DNA of 64,000 nucleotides from Bacteroidota bacterium (GTDB taxonomy: Bacteria > Bacteroidota > Bacteroidia > NS11-12g > UBA9320): positions 1 to 64,000 of the forward strand of contig CANIKO010000016.1 of NCBI GenBank assembly GCA_947468275.1, given 5' to 3'. Of this stretch, positions 44,859 through 55,012 are shown piece by piece (the first letter of the stretch is position 1; every line of letters starts with the position of its first letter). The translations under genes and the position numbers were made by a program. The notes under the pieces were generated by a model. It did no database searches. It was not told the DNA's origin and saw nothing but the letters and a program-made list of their open reading frames with translations.

Positions 44859-47339
44859 ATGAGGTTCGTTATCGCCATAATTCTTTTTATTTCAAGCCTA
44901 ACAAACTTATTTGCTTCTCATATTGTTGGCGGCGACTTTTATTATAAATACCTTGGTGGCGATAAGTATCAAATAACCATGAAACTCTACATAGATTGCT
45001 ATCACGGCAATCCTGACGCAATAAGTAGTGATGAAACGGCCTTTATGACTGTTTTTTGTGCCGATAATAACAATATATTTAAGACTTTTGAAATACAAAG
45101 AACTGGACCTATCCACTTAAATGGCGTTGCTTATAAATGCATTAAAAATCCAGGGGATGTCTGTGTAGATCAATACAATTATGTTTTTGAAACAGACTTA
45201 CCAAAAAGAAAAGAAGGATATATAATTGCTTTTCAGAGATGTTGCCGAAATAATACGATTAAAAACATATTTCAACCGGATGGTACAGGCGCTACCTACT
45301 GGGTACATGTGCCAGATAGAAGTATCGTATCTGTAGATAATAGCCCTATTTTTAAAAAATTTCCTCCCATTTTTATTTGCAAAGGTTTCCCATTGGTTTT
45401 TGACCATTCAGCAACCGACGCAGACGGGGATTCATTAAGCTATGAACTGTATCGACCTTATATTGGCGGCGACAAGCTAGGGCCTGCTCCTGGAAAGATT
45501 GATAACCCACCGCCAAGCGCACCTCCATTTAAAACGGTTCAATGGTTTTCGGGATACAGCACTGCTAATCAAATGAAGGGAACCCCTATTCTACAAATTG
45601 ATGAAATAACGGGAGAATTAACTGTTACACCAGATGATATAGGACAATTTGTTTGTGGAGTAAAAGTACTGGAGTGGAGAAACGGCGTATTGATAGGCGA
45701 AACTCTCAGGGACTATCAATTTAATGTTATAGAATGTGATGCTGTGGCAGTTGCAAATTTTAAACCTCAAATTTGGTGTTCTGATACTGTAAATTTTATT
45801 GACAAAAGTATTGGAGCTACTACCGTTTCTTGGGATTTTGGCGACCCAGCCTCTGGGATTGATAACAATATGAGTTTTTTAAAAAACCCTACCCACATAT
45901 TTTCAAAAGGTGGAGATTTTATTGTTAAACAAAAAGTTTGGAATACAGCCTGTGATGATCAATATGCATTAAAAGTTAAAGTTAGAATTAAAAAAGGATT
46001 TGATATTGGAAGTGATAAAACATATTGTGTTCCATTCAAACAAGTAATCGGTGTTCCATGGAATGACTATACCTCCATACTTTGGTCAACTGGCTCAAAA
46101 GCTGGTTTTATTACAATTGATAAACCAGGACGATATCAAGTAGAAGCTAAATACGGCACTTGTATTATTAGAGATACTATAAACATATATTACGACCCAG
46201 TTTCGTTCGTTTGCTTAAACCGTGATTCATTGTTCTGTGATAAGGTGGATGTCAATCTTGAGGTAACAAACAGATCAGCAAATACAAAAATTTTATGGAA
46301 TACTGGTGATACCACATCAAAAATAAAAGTTCTTACTGAAGGTAAATATATCGTAAGGGTTTCGAATAAAAATTGCACAAAAAATGATACCGTTAATCTT
46401 GTATTGGCGAAAATAACTCCTAATCTAGGGCATGATATTTTTATTTGCAATAACTTTCTAAGAACACTTGATGCAGGAAAACAAGCCATAGGCACCACCT
46501 ATTTATGGAGTACAGGCAGCACCAATCAGGCAATTATTACCGACCAACCTGGAAAATATTGGGTAACCACTCGACTCAAACATTGCATAAAATCAGATAC
46601 AATGGTAATTAGTAATTCTAAGGTTGTTTTAAATATTGGACCAGATAAACATTTTTGCGATTCTGTGCGAATCTTATTGGATGCAGGCCCCTCTAATCAG
46701 GGCGCTACAACTTCTTATTCTTGGAGCAATGGGGCAACTAATCAGACTAATTTTATAAAAACGGAGGGAAAACATTGGGTAACCAAAACCGATAATTTCG
46801 GATGCAACAATTCTGATACTATACAGTTTTTTATGTCTTTGTCGCCAATCATTTCAGTGGGAAAAGACACTACCATTTGCCTTAGAGCCCCTATTGCCTT
46901 GACTCCTGGAGGCAACTTTAACAGTTATATTTGGGAAGATGGTTCTACCAACAAACTTCGTTACGTGGAGGTAGCTGGAAAATATTATGTAACCGTAACC
47001 GATGAGGTGGGCTGTCATGCCACTGATACAATTATTGTAAAAACCGACCCGAATAAACTGCCAAACAAAATTTATATCCCAAATGCTTTTTCACCTAATG
47101 GCGATGGACTGAATGATGTGTTCCCGTTTGAAATGCCTTTATTTTACAATGATTATAATTTAAAAGTATTTAATCGATGGGGCGAAAAACTATATGATTC
47201 TGATTCAACTCCTAAACCTTGGGATGGAAATACCCTTACTAAAGATGACCAATTGGATGCCTACATTTGGGTTGTTACATACAAAGGTTGCGATGGGACA
47301 AGGCACTCCGATAAAGGAACAATAACTATTCTTAGGTAA
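44859..47339 (+). CDS. Large secreted protein with T9SS type B (CHU_C / gliding-associated) C-terminal signal
   Basis: An 826-residue surface or secreted protein. The signal peptide (about 1-20, ending LFAS) is followed by a HIVGGDFYYKYLGGDKYQI-type N-terminal domain seen in gliding-associated proteins, a PKD-like domain with SWDFGDPASG (about 320-375), several Ig-like repeats each with an LWSTGS or WSNGAT-type motif, and the CHU_C domain (about 735-826) marked by FSPNGDGLNDVF and KVFNRWGEKLYDS. The CHU_C domain directs export by the type IX system and anchoring. It probably acts in adhesion or gliding. Confidence 0.92.
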   Translation: MRFVIAIILFISSLTNLFASHIVGGDFYYKYLGGDKYQITMKLYIDCYHGNPDAISSDETAFMTVFCADNNNIFKTFEIQRTGPIHLNGVAYKCIKNPGDVCVDQYNYVFETDLPKRKEGYIIAFQRCCRNNTIKNIFQPDGTGATYWVHVPDRSIVSVDNSPIFKKFPPIFICKGFPLVFDHSATDADGDSLSYELYRPYIGGDKLGPAPGKIDNPPPSAPPFKTVQWFSGYSTANQMKGTPILQIDEITGELTVTPDDIGQFVCGVKVLEWRNGVLIGETLRDYQFNVIECDAVAVANFKPQIWCSDTVNFIDKSIGATTVSWDFGDPASGIDNNMSFLKNPTHIFSKGGDFIVKQKVWNTACDDQYALKVKVRIKKGFDIGSDKTYCVPFKQVIGVPWNDYTSILWSTGSKAGFITIDKPGRYQVEAKYGTCIIRDTINIYYDPVSFVCLNRDSLFCDKVDVNLEVTNRSANTKILWNTGDTTSKIKVLTEGKYIVRVSNKNCTKNDTVNLVLAKITPNLGHDIFICNNFLRTLDAGKQAIGTTYLWSTGSTNQAIITDQPGKYWVTTRLKHCIKSDTMVISNSKVVLNIGPDKHFCDSVRILLDAGPSNQGATTSYSWSNGATNQTNFIKTEGKHWVTKTDNFGCNNSDTIQFFMSLSPIISVGKDTTICLRAPIALTPGGNFNSYIWEDGSTNKLRYVEVAGKYYVTVTDEVGCHATDTIIVKTDPNKLPNKIYIPNAFSPNGDGLNDVFPFEMPLFYNDYNLKVFNRWGEKLYDSDSTPKPWDGNTLTKDDQLDAYIWVVTYKGCDGTRHSDKGTITILR

Positions 47340-47400
47340 TTATATATATTCCTGACTAATAGCTTTCTTAACTAATTAAGTTTTTATTTGTAATAATATT

Positions 47401-48027
47401 ATGACGAAAAAAATTCTATTGTTAAACATTTTTATTGCTTTTTTTTTAGAATCGTTCGCTTTTAATCCAAAACTAGATTTGGGCAAAAAACTTGATGCTG
47501 AATCCTTTCAGGTCAATATATTTACCAACCAATATTTTTTCCCTTTTTTGGGAATGGGAAATATTTTCACAGCTAAATATCATCCTGGCATATCGGCTGG
47601 TTTCGTAAAAAACATCAAAAAAACAGAAAAAACCACTTTTTATTACGACGCAAAAATTGGCCTTTATCATCATCGCTTTATTCAAACAGGTGTTCAGTTA
47701 TATGGTGACTTAGGTTATCGAATTACTCTGCCAAAAAAGTTTTTTGCAGCCGGTGAATTTGGCTTCGGATACCTTCATACCATTATTCATCAATCCAATT
47801 TCAAAGCAGATGGTAATGGAAATTATATCAAAGTTAAAAATTTTGGAAAGCCACAAGTGATGACCGGAATTGGCATAAAAGTTGGCAAACAAATCACTGT
47901 TTGTAAAAATCCAGGAAGATTGTTTATTAATTATCAACCTTGGTTTCAGTTTCCATTTATAAAATCGTATGTGCCACTTTTACCCAATAATTCGTTGCAT
48001 ATTGGTTTTGACTTAATAATTAAATAA
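47401..48027 (+). CDS. Probable outer-membrane or secreted beta-rich protein, unknown function
   Basis: A 208-residue protein with a signal peptide (about 1-20, ending SFAF). The mature part has alternating aromatic and polar residues in short strands (for example TFYYDAKIGLY, GEFGFGYLHTII, SLHIGFDLIIK), consistent with a small outer-membrane beta-barrel. I recognise no specific family. The serine hydrolase gene starts two bases after its stop, so the two are co-translated. Confidence 0.7.
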   Translation: MTKKILLLNIFIAFFLESFAFNPKLDLGKKLDAESFQVNIFTNQYFFPFLGMGNIFTAKYHPGISAGFVKNIKKTEKTTFYYDAKIGLYHHRFIQTGVQLYGDLGYRITLPKKFFAAGEFGFGYLHTIIHQSNFKADGNGNYIKVKNFGKPQVMTGIGIKVGKQITVCKNPGRLFINYQPWFQFPFIKSYVPLLPNNSLHIGFDLIIK

Positions 48028-48029
48028 AA

Positions 48030-49220
48030 ATGAAATCGAAAATAATAATTTTAATCGCCATAATAGTAACAAGTTTTGGTGCCTGCAAAAAAGCAGAAGT
48101 TGGCAAAACCGGTGATTGCAACAATTCGATCTATCCGAATACCAAATTGTCTCACCCAAAAGGAGCCGCTTTGCAAGCCATTATTGATACATATATTAAA
48201 AAAGGATTGCCTGGTATCTCACTAATGGTAAGTAATAGCGATGGTGTATGGAATGGTGTGGGTGGATATTCAAGCCTAGATGATAAAATAAAATACAAAG
48301 CTTGCCAAATAGGTAAAGTGGCTAGTATTACGAAGTTTATGGTTGGTACTTTGGTTTTTAAATTGATGGAAGATTCTGCCAATTCTCATTTAGGCTATTT
48401 AGATTTAGACAAACCGTTAACCAATTGGATTGACAAGAAAACTTTAGAAAAAATAGAAAACGGAACCGAAGCAACTTTGCGCCAATGCATGAATCATTCG
48501 TCCGGCATTTATGACATAATCATCGATTCTGATTTCTATTTGGCGGTATTAAACAACCCTAATAAACATTGGTCTCAAGAAGAATTATTAAACTATGTGT
48601 ATGGCAAACCAAGAGCCTTCAAAACTGGCGACACCTCAGGTTATTCCAATACCAACACGCTTTTGGTTAGCATGGTTATAGAAAAAGCAACAGGAAGACC
48701 GCATGGCGAACTAATGCGTGAAAAACTTTGGACTCCACTTGGCATGAGCGATACATATTATCAAGGTCGTGAAAATCTACCGGATTTTGTAACTCAAGGA
48801 TATTTTGATTTATATAACAAAAAACAATTGACCAATGTATCCAATATTCTACCAGGAAGTGGAAACGGTTATGGTGGAGTTTTCTCAAATGTGTATGATT
48901 TACAAAAATTTATCGAAGGGGTTTTGGTTAATAAGACTGTGTTGAATACTAAATCTTTAAGTATCATGCAAACTTATGGCCCGCCCGATGAGGTAAACCA
49001 ATATGGGGTTGGGATGATGAAAAAATTCATTGACCGTGGTATTAATTATGGACTTGGTCATTCTGGTAGAGATTTGGGATACAGCGCCGACCTTTTCTAT
49101 TTCCCTAACAAAAATTTTACGACCAATTTCTTTGTCAATTATGGAACAGATTCAGATAGTTTTCTAAAGCAAATCTTTAAAGATTTTGAGAATGAAGTGA
49201 TGGATGAAATGTTGAAGTAA
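48030..49220 (+). CDS. Class C beta-lactamase-related serine hydrolase, lipoprotein
   Basis: A 396-residue serine hydrolase of the beta-lactamase/transpeptidase-like (AmpC, EstB, D-aminopeptidase) family. The lipobox FGAC (Cys19) anchors it to the membrane. The catalytic motifs are SITK (Ser99, Lys102), the Tyr motif YSN in SGYSNTNTLL (about 207-216) and a C-terminal HSG in LGHSGRDLG taking the place of KTG. The HSG form suggests an esterase or D-Ala-D-Ala-peptidase activity rather than antibiotic resistance. It is the second gene of a pair with 47401-48027. Confidence 0.9.
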   Translation: MKSKIIILIAIIVTSFGACKKAEVGKTGDCNNSIYPNTKLSHPKGAALQAIIDTYIKKGLPGISLMVSNSDGVWNGVGGYSSLDDKIKYKACQIGKVASITKFMVGTLVFKLMEDSANSHLGYLDLDKPLTNWIDKKTLEKIENGTEATLRQCMNHSSGIYDIIIDSDFYLAVLNNPNKHWSQEELLNYVYGKPRAFKTGDTSGYSNTNTLLVSMVIEKATGRPHGELMREKLWTPLGMSDTYYQGRENLPDFVTQGYFDLYNKKQLTNVSNILPGSGNGYGGVFSNVYDLQKFIEGVLVNKTVLNTKSLSIMQTYGPPDEVNQYGVGMMKKFIDRGINYGLGHSGRDLGYSADLFYFPNKNFTTNFFVNYGTDSDSFLKQIFKDFENEVMDEMLK

Positions 49221-49451
49221 TTATCTTTCATAACCTTAATTTTCAAATTATATTTCCTTGGTAGGTTTTTAAGGCTCGAACTCTAAAACCAAATGAAATT
49301 CATTGAAGTTCATTTCGTATTTGAAATGTAAAGTTTAGTCAATTTCTATGTCAAGATAAATTGAGTAATTGCTCAACACATATTTCACCTTTCTTCAATT
49401 TATTTAGAGGTGAATTGGAGAAAACTATTCAATAATCAGGAAATATTTTTT

Positions 49452-49485
49452 TTGATAAAATCCGATAGTATCTTAATTATATTTG
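49452..49485 (+). promoter_or_regulatory. Promoter of the FG-GAP repeat gene
   Basis: TTG (49452-49454), a 23-base spacer and TATATTTG (49478-49485) fit the Bacteroidota consensus, 19 bases before the ATG. The remaining gap from 49221 shows nothing else. Confidence 0.5.
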
Positions 49486-49504
49486 TTTCCTTAATTACAT
49501 AATT

Positions 49505-51646
49505 ATGCAGAAGATTATAAACAAACAAATGCTCCTAATTTTAGCAGGCACATTGCTAATGATAAACCCTGGAAATGCGCAAAACTGGAACCAAATAATT
49601 AAAACAGTGGCAAGTGACCGAGGCACCAATGATCAATTTGGTTATAGTGTCGCCATCAGTGGAGATTTTGCAATAGTTGGAGCATATAAAGAATCTGAAG
49701 ATGCAAATGGAGCAAATACAAAAAGTGAGGCAGGATCTGCCTATATATTCAAGAAAACTGCAGGAGTTTGGGCACAACAGCAAAAAATTGTTGCCTCAGA
49801 TCGCGCTTCTGGTGATTGGTTCGGATACAGTGTGGCTATCAGTGGGGATTTTGCAATTATTGGCGCCTATCAGGAAGATGAAGACGCCAGTGGAACAAAT
49901 ACTTTAAGTGCAGCAGGTTCTGCTTATATATTTAAACAAACTGCTGGGGTTTGGGCACAACAAAAAAAGATAATTGCATCTGACCGCAATACCGATGACG
50001 AATTTGGTTTCTCGGTAGCTATCAGTGGGGATTTTGCAATTGTTGGTGCCCATTGGGAAGATGAGGATGTTAGCGGGGCAAATAATCTAAGTGCAGCAGG
50101 TTCTGCTTATGTATTTAAGCAAACTGCGGGGGTATGGGCGCAACAGCAAAAGATTGTAGCGACTGATCGTGCCACGGATGATCAATTTGGAACCAAGGTA
50201 GCCATAAGTGGAGATTTTGCAATTATTGGTGCACCAAATGAAGATGAAGATGCCAATGGAGGAAACACCCTTAGTTATGCTGGTTCTGCCTATATATTTA
50301 AACAAACTTCAGGGGTGTGGGCGCAGCAGCAAAAGATAGTAGCAGCTGACCGAGCTACACTCGACTTTTGGGGCAGTAGTTTGGATATAAATGGTGATTA
50401 TGCCATAATAGGAGCCTCTAATGAAGATGAAGATGCCAGTGGGGCCAACAAATTGTCAAATGCAGGGTCGGCTTACATATTCAAGCAAACTTCGGGAGTT
50501 TGGCAACAACAAAAAAAGATTGTAGCCTCCGATAGGGCTCTCAATGATGGATTTGGTATTAGAGTGGCTATGGGTAACGATTATGCCATTGTAGGGGCTA
50601 GTTTAGAGGATCACGATGCTAGTGGAGCAAATCTACTTGATGCCGCTGGTTCAGCCTATATTTTTAAACAAACCTCAGGGGTTTGGGCACAACTGCAAAA
50701 GATAGTAGCTACCGACCGAGCAGCCAGTGATAACTTTGGCAGCAGTGTGGCCATCAGTGGTGATTATGCTATTGTTGGTGCTCCTAATGAGGATGAAGAT
50801 GCCAATGGTGCAAATACACTAAGTGCGGCTGGCTCAAATTATATATTTAAGATGTGTATCAATACTACTGGAACTGATAAAAAAACAGCTTGCAATTCAT
50901 TTAAGTGGATCGATGGAACTACATACACAGTTAGCAACAACACTGCAACTTTCAAAATTGTTGGAGGGAATAAGGGAGGTTGTGATTCAACCGTTACTTT
51001 AAATTTAACCATTAATAAAAGCACTACAGGAACAGATGTAAAAACAGCTTGTAACTCTTACAAGTGGATTGATGGTAAAATTTACATGGCAAACAACAAT
51101 ACTGCTACTTTCACTCTTGTTGGTGGTAACAAAGCAGGTTGTGACTCTATTATAACTTTAAACTTAACCATCAATACTGTAAGTAATATATTAGTTACAA
51201 AAACAGGAGCCACACTAACAGCTAGCTTAGCTGGTGCCAGCTATCAATGGTTGGATTGTGATAAATCATATAGCATTATCGCAGGAAAAAATAGTCAAAG
51301 TTTTACACCCGCTGCCACTGGAAATTATGCTGTTAAAATCACTCAAAATAGTTGTTCTGACACATCAATTTGCTATAATGTTAAATTAGGCAAGATAGAA
51401 AACACATTTGAACAAGCTGTTTTAATTTACCCAAACCCTACTAATGGAATCATTACAATTGATTTGGGATATAATTTTCAAAATACAGAAATTACGCTTC
51501 GGGATATTATGGGCAGATTGATTGGTCAGTATAACCATATTAACAAACAAACCTTTGAAATAGATGTACCCGGGCCTTCAGGCATTTACTTTTTAAATGT
51601 TCAAGCAGGAGATAAGATGGCTGTACTGAGGCTTACAAAAAATTAA
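49505..51646 (+). CDS. FG-GAP-type repeat protein with T9SS type A C-terminal signal
   Basis: A 713-residue secreted protein. After a signal peptide (about 1-25, GNAQ) come seven repeats of exactly 61 residues (33 to about 449), each with a D-R-(x)n-D-x-F-G-(x)n-VAISGD-(x)3-IVGA core and ending with AGSAYIFKQT(S/A)GVWAQQQ, an FG-GAP/beta-propeller pattern that should form a seven-bladed propeller. Two copies of a Cys-containing module (KTACNSxKWIDG) follow, then a Por secretion-tail domain (about 635-713: IYPNPTNGIITID). It is exported by the type IX system. Role unknown, possibly adhesion. Confidence 0.9.
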   Translation: MQKIINKQMLLILAGTLLMINPGNAQNWNQIIKTVASDRGTNDQFGYSVAISGDFAIVGAYKESEDANGANTKSEAGSAYIFKKTAGVWAQQQKIVASDRASGDWFGYSVAISGDFAIIGAYQEDEDASGTNTLSAAGSAYIFKQTAGVWAQQKKIIASDRNTDDEFGFSVAISGDFAIVGAHWEDEDVSGANNLSAAGSAYVFKQTAGVWAQQQKIVATDRATDDQFGTKVAISGDFAIIGAPNEDEDANGGNTLSYAGSAYIFKQTSGVWAQQQKIVAADRATLDFWGSSLDINGDYAIIGASNEDEDASGANKLSNAGSAYIFKQTSGVWQQQKKIVASDRALNDGFGIRVAMGNDYAIVGASLEDHDASGANLLDAAGSAYIFKQTSGVWAQLQKIVATDRAASDNFGSSVAISGDYAIVGAPNEDEDANGANTLSAAGSNYIFKMCINTTGTDKKTACNSFKWIDGTTYTVSNNTATFKIVGGNKGGCDSTVTLNLTINKSTTGTDVKTACNSYKWIDGKIYMANNNTATFTLVGGNKAGCDSIITLNLTINTVSNILVTKTGATLTASLAGASYQWLDCDKSYSIIAGKNSQSFTPAATGNYAVKITQNSCSDTSICYNVKLGKIENTFEQAVLIYPNPTNGIITIDLGYNFQNTEITLRDIMGRLIGQYNHINKQTFEIDVPGPSGIYFLNVQAGDKMAVLRLTKN
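49601..50852 (+). repeat. Seven tandem 183-bp repeats inside the FG-GAP gene
   Basis: Units begin at 49601, 49784, 49967, 50150, 50333, 50516 and 50699. The period is exactly 183 bases with no insertions or deletions, and neighbouring units share long identical stretches, pointing to recent duplication or gene conversion. The last unit is cut short after about 150 bases. Confidence 0.85.
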
Positions 51647-51703
51647 GGATTTAATAAAAGTAGGTTTTAGAAATCGAATAGAAAGTTACGATTAAAATAT
51701 TCT

Positions 51704-51723
51704 GATTCGTGAGGACGCGAATC
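51704..51723. other. Intergenic hairpin between convergent genes
   Basis: GATTCG (51704-51709) and CGAATC (51718-51723) form a six-base stem with an eight-base loop in the 257-base gap between the FG-GAP gene and the mutase. No T-run follows, so it may be a repeat element rather than a terminator. Nothing else was recognised in this gap. Confidence 0.3.
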
Positions 51724-51903
51724 AAGGCGAAATGCTTACTTAAATAAACAGATTTATACGTTAATTTGTGAACTGTCCGAGTTAAAAAACTGGAACCAGC
51801 TAGGGACAATCATAAAAAAACACCCCCCTCTCCATTTCACAGGCCACCTCATAAAGGGAACTTGCAACCTAGAGCATTTTCAAATTGACCAATTTTCAAA
51901 TTC

Positions 51904-54900
51904 CTAAATCATCCTCTCCAAAACCTCACAAGCCGCTTTGGTAATTATTGTTCCAGGGCCAAAGATAAAGTGGGTTCCGGCTTGGTAAAGCGCATCGTAA
52001 TCCTTTGCTGGAATAACTCCCCCAGCTATGATAATTACATCATCCCTTCCGTATTTTTTAAGTTCATTGATAACTTCGGGTATGAGGGTTTTGTGCCCAC
52101 CTGCCAGGCTAGAAATACCTAGACAATGTACGTCGTTTTCTACCGCTTGCTTGGCTACTTCCTGCGGGGTTTGGAACAATGGCCCGATGTCAACATCAAA
52201 ACCAAGGTCGGCAAAGGCTGTGGCTATTACTTTAGCCCCACGGTCGTGGCCGTCTTGTCCCATTTTGGCCACCATGATTCTTGGACGGCGGCCATCTTTT
52301 AAGGCAAATTCATCCGATAATTTTCGGGCTTTTATAAAATCTTCATCCATTTGGGCTTCATTTTTAAATACTCCTGAAATGGTTCGTATGGTGGGCTGGT
52401 AGCGGCCATAATGTTTTTCCAACGCTAAGGAAATTTCTCCTAAAGTAGCCCGTTTTCGGGCGGCATCGATGGCCAGTTCCAATATATTTCCAGTGCCTTC
52501 GGTGGCAGCTTTTGTAATGGCATTCAATGACTCTTCCACTTCGGCAGGATTTCTATTCGCTTTTAATTTTGTTAGTCGATTTATTTGTTGTTGCCGCACA
52601 TCGTTGTTGTCAATGGATAAAATATCCATCGGAGTTTCGGATTCAAGGCGATATTTATTTATACCTACAATGGTATCTTTTCCGTTATCAATGCGGGCTT
52701 GTTTTTTGGCAGCCGCTTCTTCTATTCGCAATTTAGGCAAACCGGTTTCAATGGCTTTTGCCATTCCGCCAAGAGCTTCCACTTCTTGTATTAATTCCCA
52801 AGCTTTATCCACCAATTTACCTGTTAAATATTCCACATAATACGAACCGCCCCAAGGGTCAACGGCTTTAGTGATATTGGTTTCTCCAGCCAAATATATT
52901 TGGGTATTTCGGGCTATTCGTGCAGAATAATCCGTAGGTAAAGCAATGGCTTCATCGAGGGCATTGGTGTGCAAACTTTGGGTTCCGCCAAAAACGGCAG
53001 CCATCGCTTCAATGCAGGTTCGAGCTATGTTATTGTAAGGGTCTTGCTCAGTGAGGCTCCAGCCCGAAGTTTGACAATGGGTTCGCAAAGCAAGTGATTT
53101 ATCACTTTTAGGATTAAACTCTTTAATCAACTTTGCCCATAACAATCGACCAGCCCTCATTTTGGCAATTTCTTTATAAATATTCATGCCCATTCCCCAA
53201 AAAAAGGAAAGTCGCGGCGCAAAATCATCAATGGAAAGTCCGGCAGCCAATCCCGTTCGCACATATTCAATACCATCTGCTAAAGTATAGGCCAACTCAA
53301 TATCAGCGGTAGCTCCGGCTTCGTGCATGTGGTAACCACTAATGCTGATGCTGTTGAATTTTGGCATATGGGCCGAAGCATATTTAAAAATATCACCTAC
53401 CAACCGCATGGAAGGTAAAGGCGGATAAATAAAGGTATTACGAACCATAAATTCCTTTAAAATATCATTTTGAATTGTTCCAGAAAGCTGCTCGGGTTTT
53501 AAACCTTGTTCCTCCGCTGCCACAATATAAAAAGCCATGATGGGTATTACCGCCCCGTTCATGGTCATGCTAACACTCATTTTATCCAAAGGAATTTGAT
53601 CAAAAAGAATTTTCATATCCTCCACCGAATCGATAGCCACTCCCGCCATACCAACGTCTCCAGTCACCCTTGGGTGATCGCTGTCGTAACCGCGATGGGT
53701 AGCTAAGTCAAAAGCCACAGAAAGCCCCATTTGCCCACCTGCCAAATTTTTACGGTAAAATGCATTGGATTCTTCAGCAGTTGAAAATCCAGCATACTGT
53801 CGAATAGTCCAGGGTTTTTGAACATACATACTTCCATAAGGTCCACGTAAAAAAGGGGGTATTCCTGCGCCAAATTTTTCAAAACCAAAATCCTTAATAT
53901 CTTCAGAATTGAATGAGGACTTTAAATCAAAGCCTTCAAGAGTTTTTGAAGAAGTGATTTGTTTGGGTTGGGTTTCGTAGTATTTTAAATCTTTTAGATT
54001 TGGAAAACCTTGTATATCTTTTAAAAATAACTCCTTGGTTAATTTTTCTATAAAATAACTTCCTTTGGCTGGATCGTTTACCATATCCGTAAAACTTTCC
54101 TCTTTCAATAAAAGTTGAATATTGCGAATCATCCTTAAGGAAAATCCCTTGGATTGTTTTTCAATATCCTTTAACCCTTTTACTAAAAAAACATTGGCTC
54201 CGCCCGAAATAGCAGCAAAAGCAATAGCCGTAGCTCGAATTATATTCTGTTCCGATTCGGTATTGGTCTTTGATAAATTCTGAGTTTCGGCAATTATAAA
54301 AGGCTCGCAAAGTTGTAAATTATGATGCTTTAAAAAATGAAACCAACCTTGCTTTAAAGCCCTTATTTTGGCAATATTTAAATAAAAGTCCTTACCTAAA
54401 GGTAGTCTGAAAAAAATATCAGAAACACCTTGTTGATGATTTTTTCGCTCTTTTATAAACCAATTTAACTGCATTAATGCCTGTTCCAATTGTTCTTTGT
54501 CATTGAGGTTTTGCCATGAAGCAATATCAATACACAAATTTTTAAAGCCTTTAATTGGGTTATCAATCAGATGCTGAATGGCTTTTGTATAATATTCTGG
54601 GTCATTCGAAATTTCAATGGTAATGCTCCCCCCAGATGAATGGTTCTTTAAATGTTGAATAACTTCAATATCAGGCGCACCAATAGTCACATGAATTTTT
54701 AAAGCATTTAACGATTCAGGAATTAGAGAATCCTCATAAAATAAATCAACTGCCTCTACCCCATTTTTTATGATAGTTTCCCAATTCTTGTCCTTTAAAT
54801 CTATTGGAATGCTAACCTGAAACGGTTCTCCGTTATCAATAGAAATATATTCTTTTTTGAAGCTATCTTCCTCGGTTGAGTATGCAGGAACTTCAATGCC

Positions 54901-55011
54901 TGGAAAAGGATTATAATTTAAATAATTGGAGATATCCTCTCCCTTTGCCATTTTTTGAGTCATGACTAACCAATCAGTTTTGGTTGCGGAGGAAAATTCG
55001 GGAAAGTTCAT
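51904..55011 (-). CDS. Methylmalonyl-CoA mutase with small- and large-subunit regions fused in one chain
   Basis: B12-dependent interconversion of succinyl-CoA and methylmalonyl-CoA. The 1035-residue chain begins with a region like the small subunit (MutA, about 1-330: [18 protein letters not shown]-type motif, [16 protein letters not shown]), which is short and lacks the degenerate cobalamin domain. A linker leads to a complete large subunit (about 376-1035) with [52 protein letters not shown] and the cobalamin motif DGHDRG (Asp920, His922, Gly925). Active-site residues look intact. It begins one base after the glyS stop. Propionate- or succinate-related metabolism is the expected role. Confidence 0.92.
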   Translation of the reverse strand: MNFPEFSSATKTDWLVMTQKMAKGEDISNYLNYNPFPGIEVPAYSTEEDSFKKEYISIDNGEPFQVSIPIDLKDKNWETIIKNGVEAVDLFYEDSLIPESLNALKIHVTIGAPDIEVIQHLKNHSSGGSITIEISNDPEYYTKAIQHLIDNPIKGFKNLCIDIASWQNLNDKEQLEQALMQLNWFIKERKNHQQGVSDIFFRLPLGKDFYLNIAKIRALKQGWFHFLKHHNLQLCEPFIIAETQNLSKTNTESEQNIIRATAIAFAAISGGANVFLVKGLKDIEKQSKGFSLRMIRNIQLLLKEESFTDMVNDPAKGSYFIEKLTKELFLKDIQGFPNLKDLKYYETQPKQITSSKTLEGFDLKSSFNSEDIKDFGFEKFGAGIPPFLRGPYGSMYVQKPWTIRQYAGFSTAEESNAFYRKNLAGGQMGLSVAFDLATHRGYDSDHPRVTGDVGMAGVAIDSVEDMKILFDQIPLDKMSVSMTMNGAVIPIMAFYIVAAEEQGLKPEQLSGTIQNDILKEFMVRNTFIYPPLPSMRLVGDIFKYASAHMPKFNSISISGYHMHEAGATADIELAYTLADGIEYVRTGLAAGLSIDDFAPRLSFFWGMGMNIYKEIAKMRAGRLLWAKLIKEFNPKSDKSLALRTHCQTSGWSLTEQDPYNNIARTCIEAMAAVFGGTQSLHTNALDEAIALPTDYSARIARNTQIYLAGETNITKAVDPWGGSYYVEYLTGKLVDKAWELIQEVEALGGMAKAIETGLPKLRIEEAAAKKQARIDNGKDTIVGINKYRLESETPMDILSIDNNDVRQQQINRLTKLKANRNPAEVEESLNAITKAATEGTGNILELAIDAARKRATLGEISLALEKHYGRYQPTIRTISGVFKNEAQMDEDFIKARKLSDEFALKDGRRPRIMVAKMGQDGHDRGAKVIATAFADLGFDVDIGPLFQTPQEVAKQAVENDVHCLGISSLAGGHKTLIPEVINELKKYGRDDVIIIAGGVIPAKDYDALYQAGTHFIFGPGTIITKAACEVLERMI

Positions 55012-55012
55012 A

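Noticed and set aside
48030..49220. True class C beta-lactamase (resistance gene)
   Set aside because: The KTG motif is replaced by HSG and the protein is a lipoprotein of the esterase/peptidase-like group; resistance is not supported.
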